A stretch of DNA of 64,000 nt, from assembly GCF_008704655.1 (NCBI RefSeq), contig NZ_CP023688.1:248001-312000 (forward strand). The letters run 5' to 3'. The position numbers and the translations under genes are program-made. Below are positions 44,276-52,976 of the stretch, in pieces (the stretch's first letter is position 1; each line of letters starts with the position of its first letter). The notes under the pieces were generated by a model. That model was not told the origin of the DNA and ran no database searches. It saw nothing but the letters and a program-made list of their open reading frames with translations. Source of the DNA: Streptomyces rimosus (GTDB lineage: Bacteria; Actinomycetota; Actinomycetes; Streptomycetales; Streptomycetaceae).

Positions 44276-45109
44276 TCAGAGGGCGGAGCTGTCGCTCATC
44301 GTCTTGCGGATCCAGCCCGCGTAGGCGGGCGCGCTGGTGTACAGCCCGGGGCCCTCGCTGCATCGCACACCCGGGACGCCCGGGCCCGAGGTGACGCCGA
44401 TGAGTTCCCAGCGTCCCTTCCGGTTCCGCTGAAGCTGAGGACCGCCCGAGTCGCCGTTGCACGCCATGGCCTTCGGCACCTGGCTGACCGTGCACAGGCG
44501 GGTGCTGCCCGCGTAACCCGGCGCGCACTCGGAGACCGCTGCACTGCGCGTGTCGAGCTCTTGCAGACGGTGGGGGAAGACCCACTTGGTGGGATCGGGG
44601 GCCGTGTCGTCGATGGTGCCGAAGCCCAGGATCCGGGTCGGAGTTCCGGGCCGCCCCGGCTTGTCGGCAATGCGGACGGGCCGTTCGGCAACCGGGCGGT
44701 CCAGGCGGAGCAGAGCGAGGTCGTCGCGGTTGGCAACGACGTTCTCGCCGTTCTTGTAGCCCGGGTGGGACACCGTCCTGGCGATGGAGCGGACCGTGCC
44801 CCCGGACTTCTTCCACGCACTGCCGATGCGGACGGTGCCGTCCAGGGTGACGAGCTTCGGGTCCACGCAGTGGGCCGCGGTGAGCACCCACTTCGCGTCG
44901 ATCAGCGATCCCCCGCAGAAACCCTTGACCGCGGGGTCATCCGCCCCCGTCACCGGGATCGACACCATGAACGGGTAACGCTGCGTGGAATCCTTGCCGT
45001 TGACGATGGCTTCGGCGCTGCCGGTCATCATGGTGGCGCCCACCGCACCCGCCAGGGCCACCGCGGCGGCGCGCGCCACCGTGCGGCGCGAGGACTTCAG
45101 ACTGAACAC
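44276..45109 (-). CDS. Secreted trypsin-like serine protease
   Basis: This 277-residue S1 protease has a signal sequence (SSRRTVARAAAVALAGAVGA, cut near SAEA), a short propeptide and activation site before IVNGKDSTQRYPF, and the catalytic triad: H in LTAAHCVD, D in NRDDLALLRLD and S in NGDSGGPQL. Six cysteines are paired as in Streptomyces trypsins. The GTG at 45109 has GGAGAACC upstream, preferred over the ATG at 45175. It is monocistronic on the minus strand. The pocket residue before GDSGG is N, so trypsin-like specificity is likely but not certain. Confidence 0.93.
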   Translation of the reverse strand: MFSLKSSRRTVARAAAVALAGAVGATMMTGSAEAIVNGKDSTQRYPFMVSIPVTGADDPAVKGFCGGSLIDAKWVLTAAHCVDPKLVTLDGTVRIGSAWKKSGGTVRSIARTVSHPGYKNGENVVANRDDLALLRLDRPVAERPVRIADKPGRPGTPTRILGFGTIDDTAPDPTKWVFPHRLQELDTRSAAVSECAPGYAGSTRLCTVSQVPKAMACNGDSGGPQLQRNRKGRWELIGVTSGPGVPGVRCSEGPGLYTSAPAYAGWIRKTMSDSSAL

Positions 45110-45402
45110 TGGTTCTCCGATCGGACGAGCGCTTGCGACACACTCAGCCTCCGCCATCAAGAGGAACTGATCCATCCGGCCAGCAGGCCTGTCAGGGTTC
45201 GGTCAGCGCCCGCTCCAAGGTAGGGATAGCCCCAGGCCGAGCGGTTCACCAAGGACGCCCCACCGAGCGACCCCTACGGAGAGTCCCACCACCTTCGGGA
45301 AAGGAAAGTTCGCACCAGCGAACTCCGGGCCGAACATGCAGTGTTGCGAGCTGACCGCACGTGACGGGGGCGCACTCGTGTGACAGCGCAACAAGGAAGG
45401 GT

Positions 45403-45416
45403 CTACTGGGCAGTAG
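45403..45416. promoter_or_regulatory. Palindrome CTACTG-GG-CAGTAG
   Basis: A perfect 6-bp inverted repeat with a 2-base centre lies 80 bp before the Cys-rich gene within the 386-bp divergent region (45110-45495) that otherwise holds no gene. It may be an operator or part of a promoter; no regulator is adjacent. GGGGAGG just before 45496 is the ribosome site of the Cys-rich gene. Confidence 0.35.
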
Positions 45417-45495
45417 CATCGCGCCACCCCCTCGCACCCGAGTGGACCAGCCCCATACGCAACGTTAGGTTGAGGGCGTCTCACGGGGAGGGCGA

Positions 45496-45852
45496 GTGAC
45501 GGGTCAACAGGAGATGCCGTACCGGGTGGAGTCGGACCCGGACTGGAACACCGTCGCGGCCGGCACGGCGCGGGTCGGTCTGCATCCGGACGAGGCGGCG
45601 CCCGAGGTCATCGTGATCAGCGGGCCGTGCCCGCGCTGCCGTCACGAGACCGTGCACTCCGAGCCGCTCATCGCGTACGCCAACGCGCTCAGCCGTACCA
45701 GTTTGCTGGCCCGCGTGCTGCGGCACCGGGCCGCCGAACCGGGCTCGCGGGAGGTCGAGGTCATCTGTGGCTGTCTGACGTCCCACTCCGAGACCGGCGA
45801 GCACAAGGGATGCGGAGCCTCCTGGGTGCTGCATGTCGAGTGGGGCGTGTGA
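45496..45852 (+). CDS. Cys-rich zinc-ribbon-like protein
   Basis: This 118-residue protein has CPRCRHETVH in the middle and CGCLTSH...HKGCGASW at the end, suggesting a zinc ribbon or two half-sites. No hydrophobic segment is visible. The GTG has GGGGAGGG upstream. The next gene's ATG overlaps its TGA by one base (45852), so translation is coupled. Role unknown; it may serve as an adaptor for the membrane protein. Confidence 0.72.
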   Translation: MTGQQEMPYRVESDPDWNTVAAGTARVGLHPDEAAPEVIVISGPCPRCRHETVHSEPLIAYANALSRTSLLARVLRHRAAEPGSREVEVICGCLTSHSETGEHKGCGASWVLHVEWGV

Positions 45853-46475
45853 TGGCGGTCCGCGTCACGGCCGGTACCCCCAGCACGCCCGCCGGCCGGC
45901 TACGGGCCGAAGAATCTCGCAGGCTACTGGACGACGAGCTCGCCCGGGTGCGTTCCCAGGCCGAGAACTGGCGCAACGGCCTCGCAGGTCTGCTCGGCCT
46001 GCTGACCGCGGTGGGAATCGTCAAAGGGCCCGACACCGTGCAAGGGCTGTCCGGGGGAGCGCGGGCCGCCGTGGGACTGCTCCTGCTCGGCGGCCTGCTG
46101 CTCGCCGCGTGCGGGGCCTTCTTCGCCATGCGGGCCGCTTTCGGGCTGCCGCGGCGTCGACTGGCCGATGCCTCGCTGGAGGAACTGCTCACCAGGGAGC
46201 GGCTCACCGTGCGCCAGGCGGTACGGGACCTGCGGCGCGCCATCGCCGCGGGGTTCCTGGCACTGGCGCTGGTCACCGCGGGGGTCGGTCTGACCTGGTA
46301 CGGGCCGCGGCCGGGGAAGCCGGGGGTACGGGTCGTGGAGACCGACGGGAGCGTGCTGTGCGGCACGCTCGTCGGGGTCGACGCGAAGGTGGTGCGGTTG
46401 CGGGTCGACGGGGTGGAGCGGCGGGTGCCGGTGGGACGGGTCGGATCGGCGAAGTCGGTGGAGGACTGCTCCTAG
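45852..46475 (+). CDS. Membrane protein with three helices and a small C-terminal domain
   Basis: This 207-residue protein has an N-terminal helix (ESRRLLDDELARVRSQAENW), membrane segments at about 45-60, 75-98 and 135-155, and a soluble C-terminus VRVVETDGSVLCGTLVGVDAKVVRLRVDG that may be a small beta barrel. It overlaps the Cys-rich gene by one base and ends overlapping the convergent metallopeptidase by 4 bp. Function is unknown. Confidence 0.72.
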   Translation: MAVRVTAGTPSTPAGRLRAEESRRLLDDELARVRSQAENWRNGLAGLLGLLTAVGIVKGPDTVQGLSGGARAAVGLLLLGGLLLAACGAFFAMRAAFGLPRRRLADASLEELLTRERLTVRQAVRDLRRAIAAGFLALALVTAGVGLTWYGPRPGKPGVRVVETDGSVLCGTLVGVDAKVVRLRVDGVERRVPVGRVGSAKSVEDCS

Positions 46476-47620
46476 AGGGTGGTGAGGTTGGCCGTCCAGC
46501 GGGGGTCGGGTTGTTGCCCACGCTTGAGGAGGCCGAGGAGGTGCGGAGCGGTGGGCTCCCAGAGGACGTCGACGATGTCCTGGATCGCCGTGCCGAGGAC
46601 GATGGCGGACTCCCCCTGCCTCTCGTCCCGGAGGAGCGTGCGGAGGGCATCGCGTCGCTCGGCGATGGGTGGATGGGTCGGGGAGACAGGGTGCGCCTCA
46701 CTCCGGCCTTCCACCAGCAAGGACAGGGCGCGTTCGAGGACCTCGCAGGCGGAGAAGAACAGTTCCGTACCCGCGTGGGAGAAAGCCAGGTCGTACTTCT
46801 CGGTCATCACCTTCGTGCACAGGAACCAGCCGAGTGTGTCGGCGTCGTGCTCCTGCTTCCATTTCCAGGTGACCTCGGTGAGCTCCCCGTCGGCTGTTCC
46901 GGGCACCCGCCGCGGGCTCTGGCTCTCTGCCAGGTGGTCGAGCAGGACGTGTCCGTATTCGTGGCCGAGGACGAACAGCTCCAGCCCGTCCCGGAGGATG
47001 GCTGCCTGCACGTCGATGGGATGGGGGGCGTGATACGGGCGCGCTCGGCTCGGTTCGCCCTCGAAGAGATACGCGCGGACGACATCGGCGAAGCGCAGGA
47101 TCGCGTCCGGGGAATGCTTCAGGTGGCGGCGCACCTTGTCGGGGTGTACGGAGAACGCGGTCCTCCCGCCTCCGGCGTCCTCGAAGGGCATTGCCATGGC
47201 CACGGCTTTGCTGAACAGGTTGGCGAAGGTGAAGAGTTCACTCTCGAAGATGACCAGATGGGTGCGCGCGTCAGGTGCCAGCAGTGTCACCGCGTTGATC
47301 TCGCCGGTGTCCAGCGATCCGAGCACCGGGCGAATGAAGGGGGCGGGAAGGTACTTCTCGATCCGGTCGGCGAGCGAGTGGATGATGTAGTGGCTGTGAT
47401 ACGACTCCTCGGGGCCACAGGGAGGCCAGCGCTGCTGAAGCCGCAAAGCCTCTACAGTATCCGCGTCCGGCTGCTCCCCCGGGGGCAACTTGTCGACGAG
47501 CTCGCGCAGGGCGGACACGCGACGCTGGTTCGCGTGCCTGCCCCACCGTCCTTGTGCGTCCGCGATCTGCGCCTGGAGTTCCCACAGATAGGCCCGCGCC
47601 CCATCCGTCCGTGTTGTCAT
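46472..47620 (-). CDS. Zinc metallopeptidase-like protein
   Basis: This 382-residue protein has a gluzincin active-site motif in FVLGHEYGHVLLDHL (HExxH) and a downstream EHDADTLGWFLC, where Glu/Asp may be the third ligand. The N-terminal region (ARAYLWELQAQIADAQGRWG, LRLQQRWPPCGPEESYHSHY) and the C-terminal SPTHPPIAERRDAL, which resembles M48-type tails, suggest a cytoplasmic protease. No signal or membrane segment is present. It is convergent with the membrane-protein gene. The substrate is unknown; gene context suggests a possible conflict or stress module. Confidence 0.8.
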   Translation of the reverse strand: MTTRTDGARAYLWELQAQIADAQGRWGRHANQRRVSALRELVDKLPPGEQPDADTVEALRLQQRWPPCGPEESYHSHYIIHSLADRIEKYLPAPFIRPVLGSLDTGEINAVTLLAPDARTHLVIFESELFTFANLFSKAVAMAMPFEDAGGGRTAFSVHPDKVRRHLKHSPDAILRFADVVRAYLFEGEPSRARPYHAPHPIDVQAAILRDGLELFVLGHEYGHVLLDHLAESQSPRRVPGTADGELTEVTWKWKQEHDADTLGWFLCTKVMTEKYDLAFSHAGTELFFSACEVLERALSLLVEGRSEAHPVSPTHPPIAERRDALRTLLRDERQGESAIVLGTAIQDIVDVLWEPTAPHLLGLLKRGQQPDPRWTANLTTL

Positions 47621-47835
47621 CGCACTTCCCCCCGTTTCTCCTGCATCCCTTCAGTCTGGGGGCAGTTGGGCCACCGTGTCAGCCCTCATGCGGATCACGC
47701 CACTTCGCGGAGGGTGTCGCGGGCCGGCAGTCCGCGAGTGATTCAGCGGCGCCGGTACCGATGCACCGGCGCCTGTCCCCCCCTCCCACCGCGGCAGCCG
47801 CCACCGACACCCGCCCGGCCGACGATCGAGCCCGG

Positions 47836-49590
47836 CTAGCAGGTGTGTGCTTCTTCCCGGCACGGCTCAAGGATGGTGGTGGGGTCGAAGAAGCGGGCCG
47901 AGGGCTTGGCGCGGACGTCGCCGGTGGTGATGTCGCGGATCACGATGCCCTCGTCCTCGGTGAAGCTGGGGTCCGCCTTGTAGCCGCCGAGGTAGATCCC
48001 CTCCGGGCCGGACTTGTTGGCTGTGACGATGTGCAGGTAGTCGCCGGTGCGGCTCTTCCAGAGGGCGCTGCGGACCGGATCGCGCCAGTCGGTGTTCATC
48101 GCGACGACGTCGACTCCCATACGGGCGAGGACCTGGGCGGTCTCGGGCGGCATCATGTCGACGTCCTGCATGAGGGCGAGCCTGGCGTAGTCGCGGTCGA
48201 TGACGAGGTAGTCGTCCGACAGCCGGTCCTCGGGGAGCTTTTCGCCGCGCTTGTGGTGGGTGCGCCGGTAGTCGTAGGACTGCCCCGTCGAGGCGATCAG
48301 GGTGCTCTTGGGCACCTCGGTGCCGGTGGCCGGGTAGTGGATGAGCAGGTCGGTCCCGCGTCCCGTGGCGAACGACGTGAGTTTCGCGAGGCCCGCCGTG
48401 TCGGAGCCGGGGAAGTAATTGGCCGGGAAGACGATCAGGCGCAGTTTCTTGCCGGAGGACTCGGCCTGGGATACGGCCTTGGCCGCGGCATCGAGGGCTG
48501 CCTGCCAGGGTGCTGTGCTGGGGCCGGGGTCGACAGCGGCGGCGGTGAAGGTGGCCGGGTCGGGCTGGTGGAACTGCTTTTGCGTATACGGCTCCAGGGT
48601 GTCCTGGCCCATCAGGGAGTACATCGCGGGTTTGCGCTCCACCGGGAAGGTCCGTGACGTGCGTACGGGAACCTCGCCGTAGCCGATCTGATCGGACTGG
48701 CCGCTCACGTCCGCGAGGACCTTGCCGTCAGGCGTCATGATGATGCTGCGCGAGCCGAAATCGAAGTCGTAGGGGAACGGCGACGGCACGGTGAAGGTGT
48801 TCTGCGTGAACACCTCGGGTTTGGTTCCCTTGGTGCCCTTGCCCCAGCGGTTCGCGACAATCATGGAGAAGTCGTTCTCGAAGGTCCGGACACGGACGAA
48901 GTCGGTGTCGATCCCGACGTTGGCGGGCGCGATCAGGATGTCCGCTCCCTGCACCGCGGCCGCTCTGGGAAACTGCGAGTTGAACATGTCGGAGCAGATG
49001 ACCAGCGCCATCCTGCCGTACTCGGTGTCGAAGGTCGGGATCGGCTCGAAGGAAGAGGCGTTGTACGAGGATTCGATCAGGTGGTTGCGCTTGTGATAGA
49101 CACCGCGGGTTCTGCCGTCCGGGCCGAGGAGCACGGCCGAGTTGTAGTACCGGTTCGTGTCCGGCTCGTAGACGGGCATGCCGAACGCTATGTAGGCGTG
49201 ATGCTGTCTGGCGACAGCGCCGAGCGCGTCGGTCGTTTTCCCGGGAACCTCCTCCGCGGCCTTTGACATCTCCGCACGGCTGAAGAAGGAGTATCCGCTG
49301 GTGGCCATCTCCGGCAGCACGATGAGCTTGGCGCCCTTGCCTGCCGCCTGGTTGGCCAACTCGACCATCTTGGCGCGGTTGTTCTCCACCTTCCCTTCCT
49401 CCGGGGCGAAGTGAATCGTCGCGGTCTTGAGGGCCTTGGGTGCTGGTGATGCGTTCGCCGCGGCGGCACTCGTGGGCTCGTGGCCCGGTAACAGGGGAAT
49501 CAGCCCTGCCAGAACAGCCGCAACCACGGCAGACCGGACCCGGTGACGACGGAACAACGGAATCCGCTTCAAGGATGTCTCCGATCTCAT
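47836..49590 (-). CDS. Secreted protein with two nitrilase-like domains, the second degenerate
   Basis: This 584-residue protein has an N-terminal signal or anchor segment (RSAVVAAVLAGLIPLLPG) and two carbon-nitrogen hydrolase domains. The first has an intact E94 (VLPEMATSGY), K167 (VYHKRNHLIESS) and C199 (LVICSDMFNS) triad. The second, from about 350, keeps the fold and the lysine (THHKRGEKLPE), but the Glu position reads FPANYFPGS and the Cys position LMQDVDMM, so it should be inactive. An amidase or N-carbamoyl hydrolase acting outside the cell is inferred. Its ATG overlaps the CobB-like stop by 4 bp, so both are made from one message. Confidence 0.88.
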   Translation of the reverse strand: MRSETSLKRIPLFRRHRVRSAVVAAVLAGLIPLLPGHEPTSAAAANASPAPKALKTATIHFAPEEGKVENNRAKMVELANQAAGKGAKLIVLPEMATSGYSFFSRAEMSKAAEEVPGKTTDALGAVARQHHAYIAFGMPVYEPDTNRYYNSAVLLGPDGRTRGVYHKRNHLIESSYNASSFEPIPTFDTEYGRMALVICSDMFNSQFPRAAAVQGADILIAPANVGIDTDFVRVRTFENDFSMIVANRWGKGTKGTKPEVFTQNTFTVPSPFPYDFDFGSRSIIMTPDGKVLADVSGQSDQIGYGEVPVRTSRTFPVERKPAMYSLMGQDTLEPYTQKQFHQPDPATFTAAAVDPGPSTAPWQAALDAAAKAVSQAESSGKKLRLIVFPANYFPGSDTAGLAKLTSFATGRGTDLLIHYPATGTEVPKSTLIASTGQSYDYRRTHHKRGEKLPEDRLSDDYLVIDRDYARLALMQDVDMMPPETAQVLARMGVDVVAMNTDWRDPVRSALWKSRTGDYLHIVTANKSGPEGIYLGGYKADPSFTEDEGIVIRDITTGDVRAKPSARFFDPTTILEPCREEAHTC

Positions 49591-51017
49591 ACGGCGGGCA
49601 CCTTCTTCGCGTACCTCAGAGCAGCACTCAGGAAGTTGCGCGGGATTTCCGGGTGCATGCTGAAATGGAGATGGATATAGCTGGCCGCTACGTTGTCGAG
49701 CACAAAGCCTGCACGGCGGCGTTCCCCCGTGCTCGTGGTCACCTCGTACAGATTCGGCTCGATCTCGGCAGTGGTGATACGGGACTGGTGGAACTCCTGA
49801 CCGCGGGCACGCTGCCCCGCCTCGCCGAGCGGAGACGGCGCCTGTGTGCGTACCTCGACGTAGTGGATGGCGAGGTACCGGCGGTCCATCACCACGTCGA
49901 TCGGGAGGATACCGGTCATGGCCGCGGCTTTTCCGTCGAATCCGGTCAGCGACCGGGCGAGGTACATCATCCCGCCGCACTCCGCGTAGACCGGCATTCC
50001 GTGCGCGGCGCGGGCCCTCAGCTCGTGCGCCAGTGAACGGTTGGCAGCCAGCTCGGCGGTGAAACTCTCGGGGTAGCCACCACCGAGGTAGACCGCGTCG
50101 GCTCCGTCCGGCAGTTGGGAATCGACGGTGGGCCGGAACGGCACCAACGTGAACCCGGCGTCCTCCAAAGCGCGCAGGTTCTCCTCGTAGTAGAAGCAGA
50201 ACGCGGCGTCACGGGCCACCGCCAGTCGTACGTGGGACGCACCGGGACCGGTTCCGCGTGGCGGATGGTGGGCGGATGTCTCGCCGGGGTCGGGCAGTGC
50301 GGTGCGGGTGGTCGCCAGCAGCCGGTCCACATCCACCGTGCGGCCGGAAGCGACCTGTGCGGCAGCGCGTTCCGCGGCGGCGGTCGGGTTCTCCTCGACC
50401 GTGGTCAGCCCGAGGTGCCGCTCGTCGACACGCAGGTGCTCGCTGCGCTCGACCCAGCCGGCCACGAGCTCTCGCAGTTGGTCCGGCAGCGCGGTGAGGA
50501 CCATCTCGGCGTGGGTGCGGCTGCCGACCTGGTTCAGGACGCATGCCGCGATCCGGACCTCGGGGTCGAAGGCCATCAGGCCGCCGAGCACGGCTCCGGA
50601 CGTACGCGTCATGCCCCATACGTCCATGACGACCACGACGGGAAGTCCGAGGAGCTTGGCGATATGCGCCGCGCTCCCCTTCTCCGTGCCGTTCTCCCCG
50701 TCGTACAGCCCGCCCATGGCCTCGATCACGCACACATCCGCCTCCGCGGACCAGCGGCTGAAAGAGCCGCGCACTCCCTCGACCCCCATCATCCACAGGT
50801 CCAGATTGATCGAGGGGCGGCCGGTGATCTCCCGGTGATATCCGGGGTCGATGAAGTCGGGGCCGATTTTGAACGCCTGTACCTTGAGACCGCGTTCACG
50901 CAAGAGGCGCAGCACAATGGCCGTAACGGTCGTCTTGCCTGCGCTGCTGTGCGTCGCGGCGACCACGAATGCGGGCCGCGACCGCGGTGCGGGATCGGTG
51001 CTGGCCGTGTTGTTCAC
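49587..51017 (-). CDS. cobB: Cobyrinate a,c-diamide synthase-like glutamine amidotransferase
   Basis: This 476-residue enzyme has an N-terminal ATP-binding domain (VVAATHSSAGKTTVTAIVLR, KIGPDFIDPGYH, EAMGGLYDGENGTEKGS) and a C-terminal class I glutaminase domain (YAECGGMMYLARSL with the catalytic Cys, ASYIHLHFSMHPE with the catalytic His). CobB amidates cobyrinate with glutamine in B12 synthesis. No other cobalamin gene is in the window, and the coupled gene encodes a secreted nitrilase, so another amidation is possible. The GTG at 51017 follows GGAGGGG; the longer frame to 51410 lacks support. No cobalamin-riboswitch-like sequence was found upstream. Confidence 0.9.
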   Translation of the reverse strand: MNNTASTDPAPRSRPAFVVAATHSSAGKTTVTAIVLRLLRERGLKVQAFKIGPDFIDPGYHREITGRPSINLDLWMMGVEGVRGSFSRWSAEADVCVIEAMGGLYDGENGTEKGSAAHIAKLLGLPVVVVMDVWGMTRTSGAVLGGLMAFDPEVRIAACVLNQVGSRTHAEMVLTALPDQLRELVAGWVERSEHLRVDERHLGLTTVEENPTAAAERAAAQVASGRTVDVDRLLATTRTALPDPGETSAHHPPRGTGPGASHVRLAVARDAAFCFYYEENLRALEDAGFTLVPFRPTVDSQLPDGADAVYLGGGYPESFTAELAANRSLAHELRARAAHGMPVYAECGGMMYLARSLTGFDGKAAAMTGILPIDVVMDRRYLAIHYVEVRTQAPSPLGEAGQRARGQEFHQSRITTAEIEPNLYEVTTSTGERRRAGFVLDNVAASYIHLHFSMHPEIPRNFLSAALRYAKKVPAV

Positions 51018-51384
51018 TGCTGCCCCTCCAGAACGAGCCGGATCTTCAGTGCAGTGACGCAGAGTACAGCCAGGTTCCGGGCCCGCACTGTCAAATACGG
51101 TTCGCCGGGCTCCCTTTGTCCAGTCGGCGATTCGGGCGCTTCCCGCTGGTCGGTGAAGGGGCCGGTTCCAGGCGGTCATCTCGTCGGCGCTCCTCCCCCG
51201 GCCGCCGGCGACGCGGGCCACGAGAGCCGTGATGCGGGATATCGGGTCCCCGGTGTGCGGCCGACTACATACACTCCATTCCGGCAAGCACCAGAAGATC
51301 CGCCGGAATCTCCTGGACTCCACAGCCCCCCACAGCACTCCGTAGCTCTCGACAGCAGTCCGCAGCAGGCAGGCGAAAGACACC
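51018..51384. other. Divergent intergenic region, no gene seen
   Basis: This 367-bp region lies between the cobB-like gene and the SCO2322-type gene. The right-hand 100 bp is rich in CAGCACTCC/CAGCAGTCC-like short repeats. No riboswitch or obvious promoter was recognised. Confidence 0.4.
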
Positions 51385-52059
51385 GTGAAACGCAGCGTCA
51401 GACCTATCACCTACAGCCTGGCCACAACAGTCACCGCAGGGACCCTCGCGCTGACCGCCGCAGCACCCGCCCACGCCGATGACTACCGCTACTGGTCGCT
51501 ACGGCACGGAGACAACGGCATCTGGCGCACCACAGCCGAGGGCCCGGGTACCTACCGCCCGGCCGACGGCGCTGTGGAAGGGCTGCGCTTCGCCGTCTTC
51601 CGAGCGGACACGAAGGAATCCGTAGTCCCCCGTGCTCCCGCCGACTTCAAGGCGATCTGCGCCTCCACCCCGGCGAAGACAGGCACCAAGCGGGTCGCCC
51701 TGGTCCTGGACTTCGGCACGGCGCAGGACGCCCCGTCCGGAGAGAAGCCCCCGTCGCTACGTTCGCACTGCGTACAGTTGCCGCCGCAAGCCACCACCGC
51801 GGAGGTACTGGCCAAGGCCGCGCCGCCACTGCGGTACGCGCCCTCGGGGTTGCTGTGCGCCATCGCGGGCTATCCGCAGCGCGGCTGTGGCGAAGCGGTG
51901 ACCGACCGCTCCGGACGCGCGAGCGGCAGCGACAGCCCTCGCAGCGGCGGCGGTTCGGGTGGCGGGCCGTCCGTGGGGCTGCTGCTCGGAGGTGGCATCG
52001 TCGCTGCCCTGGTCGGGGCGACCGCGTGGCAGGTCCGACGCCGCCGCAACGCCTCCTGA
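51385..52059 (+). CDS. SCO2322-family secreted or cell-surface protein
   Basis: This 224-residue protein has a signal peptide (TYSLATTVTAGTLALTAAAPAHA) followed by DDYRYWSLRHGDNGIWRTT, a Ser/Gly-rich linker (SGSDSPRSGGGSGGG) and a C-terminal membrane segment (SVGLLLGGGIVAALVGATAW) with an RRRR tail. This is the layout of the SCO2322 family, usually encoded beside cobalt/ECF-type transporter genes. No transporter is present here. GTG start with a weak AGGCGAAAG upstream. Function is unknown. Confidence 0.85.
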   Translation: MKRSVRPITYSLATTVTAGTLALTAAAPAHADDYRYWSLRHGDNGIWRTTAEGPGTYRPADGAVEGLRFAVFRADTKESVVPRAPADFKAICASTPAKTGTKRVALVLDFGTAQDAPSGEKPPSLRSHCVQLPPQATTAEVLAKAAPPLRYAPSGLLCAIAGYPQRGCGEAVTDRSGRASGSDSPRSGGGSGGGPSVGLLLGGGIVAALVGATAWQVRRRRNAS

Positions 52060-52154
52060 ACGTACCTCGGTCGGCTTTGCCGACGCCCACCTGGCCAACG
52101 TTCGTGCCGGTGATTGCCGGCCGGCCTCACGCCTTCACGTTGGGAACTGATACT

Positions 52155-52520
52155 TCAGCTGATTTCACAGCCCTGCTTGTCCGTACTGACGCCGTCCATT
52201 CTGCTTCCCCATGCCCAGTCGGCGGACCGGTCATCGACCCAGATCTTCCGGGCATAGCACCTACCGTCGGGGCCGTGGTCGATCGCGTACACGATCAGGC
52301 CTGAAGCGGCTCTGAAAGACCGAGCGCGGCCGTGGAGCTGATCCGGTACCTCCGCATAGCCCGATGGGCGGTAGCACCAGGATGTGCCTCGGTACTCGGG
52401 CTCCGCATAGAAGCAGACTTTGCCGTCCCCTTGGATCGGTGTCGACGGTGCTGCGATCGCAAGCGGCGTGGACAGAGCAAGAGCTGAAACGAAAGCTGCC
52501 GCAGTGACGGAATGACGCAT
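52155..52520 (-). CDS. Secreted peptidase-inhibitor I36-family protein
   Basis: This 121-residue protein has a signal peptide (TAAAFVSALALSTPLAIAAP) and an I36-type beta/gamma-crystallin core: GKVCFYAEPEYRGTSWCYRP, ARSFRAASGLIVYAIDHGP and CYARKIWVDD. I36 members include the Streptomyces metalloproteinase inhibitor SMPI. Four cysteines (plus a terminal one) fit disulphide bonding. GGAG lies seven bases before the ATG. It may modulate a secreted protease, but none is adjacent except the trypsin 7 kb away. Confidence 0.85.
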   Translation of the reverse strand: MRHSVTAAAFVSALALSTPLAIAAPSTPIQGDGKVCFYAEPEYRGTSWCYRPSGYAEVPDQLHGRARSFRAASGLIVYAIDHGPDGRCYARKIWVDDRSADWAWGSRMDGVSTDKQGCEIS

Positions 52521-52976
52521 GCGCGTGCTCCAGAGTAGTCGATAGAACCACGCCAGGATCCCAAGGGCTGCCGCCGGAAAACGCTTGCAACACTCTTAGA
52601 ACACATATCGCAAAGCCCCCCTTGGCCCCGCCTTCAGGAGGGCCCGACACGAAAAGCTCGCGCACGGCGCAAGGACAGCTCACCGGAAAGCAGGCGTCAG
52701 TCCACTCGCGGCGCGCGAGGAGACGGGCCCTGGCCCCAGTCGGTCAAACGAACCGCGGCTTCCGCGCACCGGCCACGCTGCTCGTCCACGCAACTGACCA
52801 GCGGAATACGTGGTCCCGCATCCCTTCGACGTTTTCAACGCCAGGGACGCGCACGAATTACGTCCACCCTCCGGTAACCCTGGACGACATACCGCACCGT
52901 TGCCGGAACCACGAAACCGGGCCCGCCCCATGCAGACCCGGCCTCGTCCTATCGTTTCTCTACCTCTGCCGACTGC
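52521..52976. other. Intergenic region, no gene seen
   Basis: This 456-bp gap lies between the inhibitor gene and the enolase stop. The left part (52530-52610) is relatively AT-rich on the minus strand, with TTGCAAGCG, and probably contains the inhibitor promoter. No coding frame or perfect hairpin was found in the rest. Confidence 0.4.

Noticed and set aside
51018..51384. Cobalamin riboswitch upstream of the cobB-like gene
   Set aside because: No B12-box-like sequence was seen on the minus strand.
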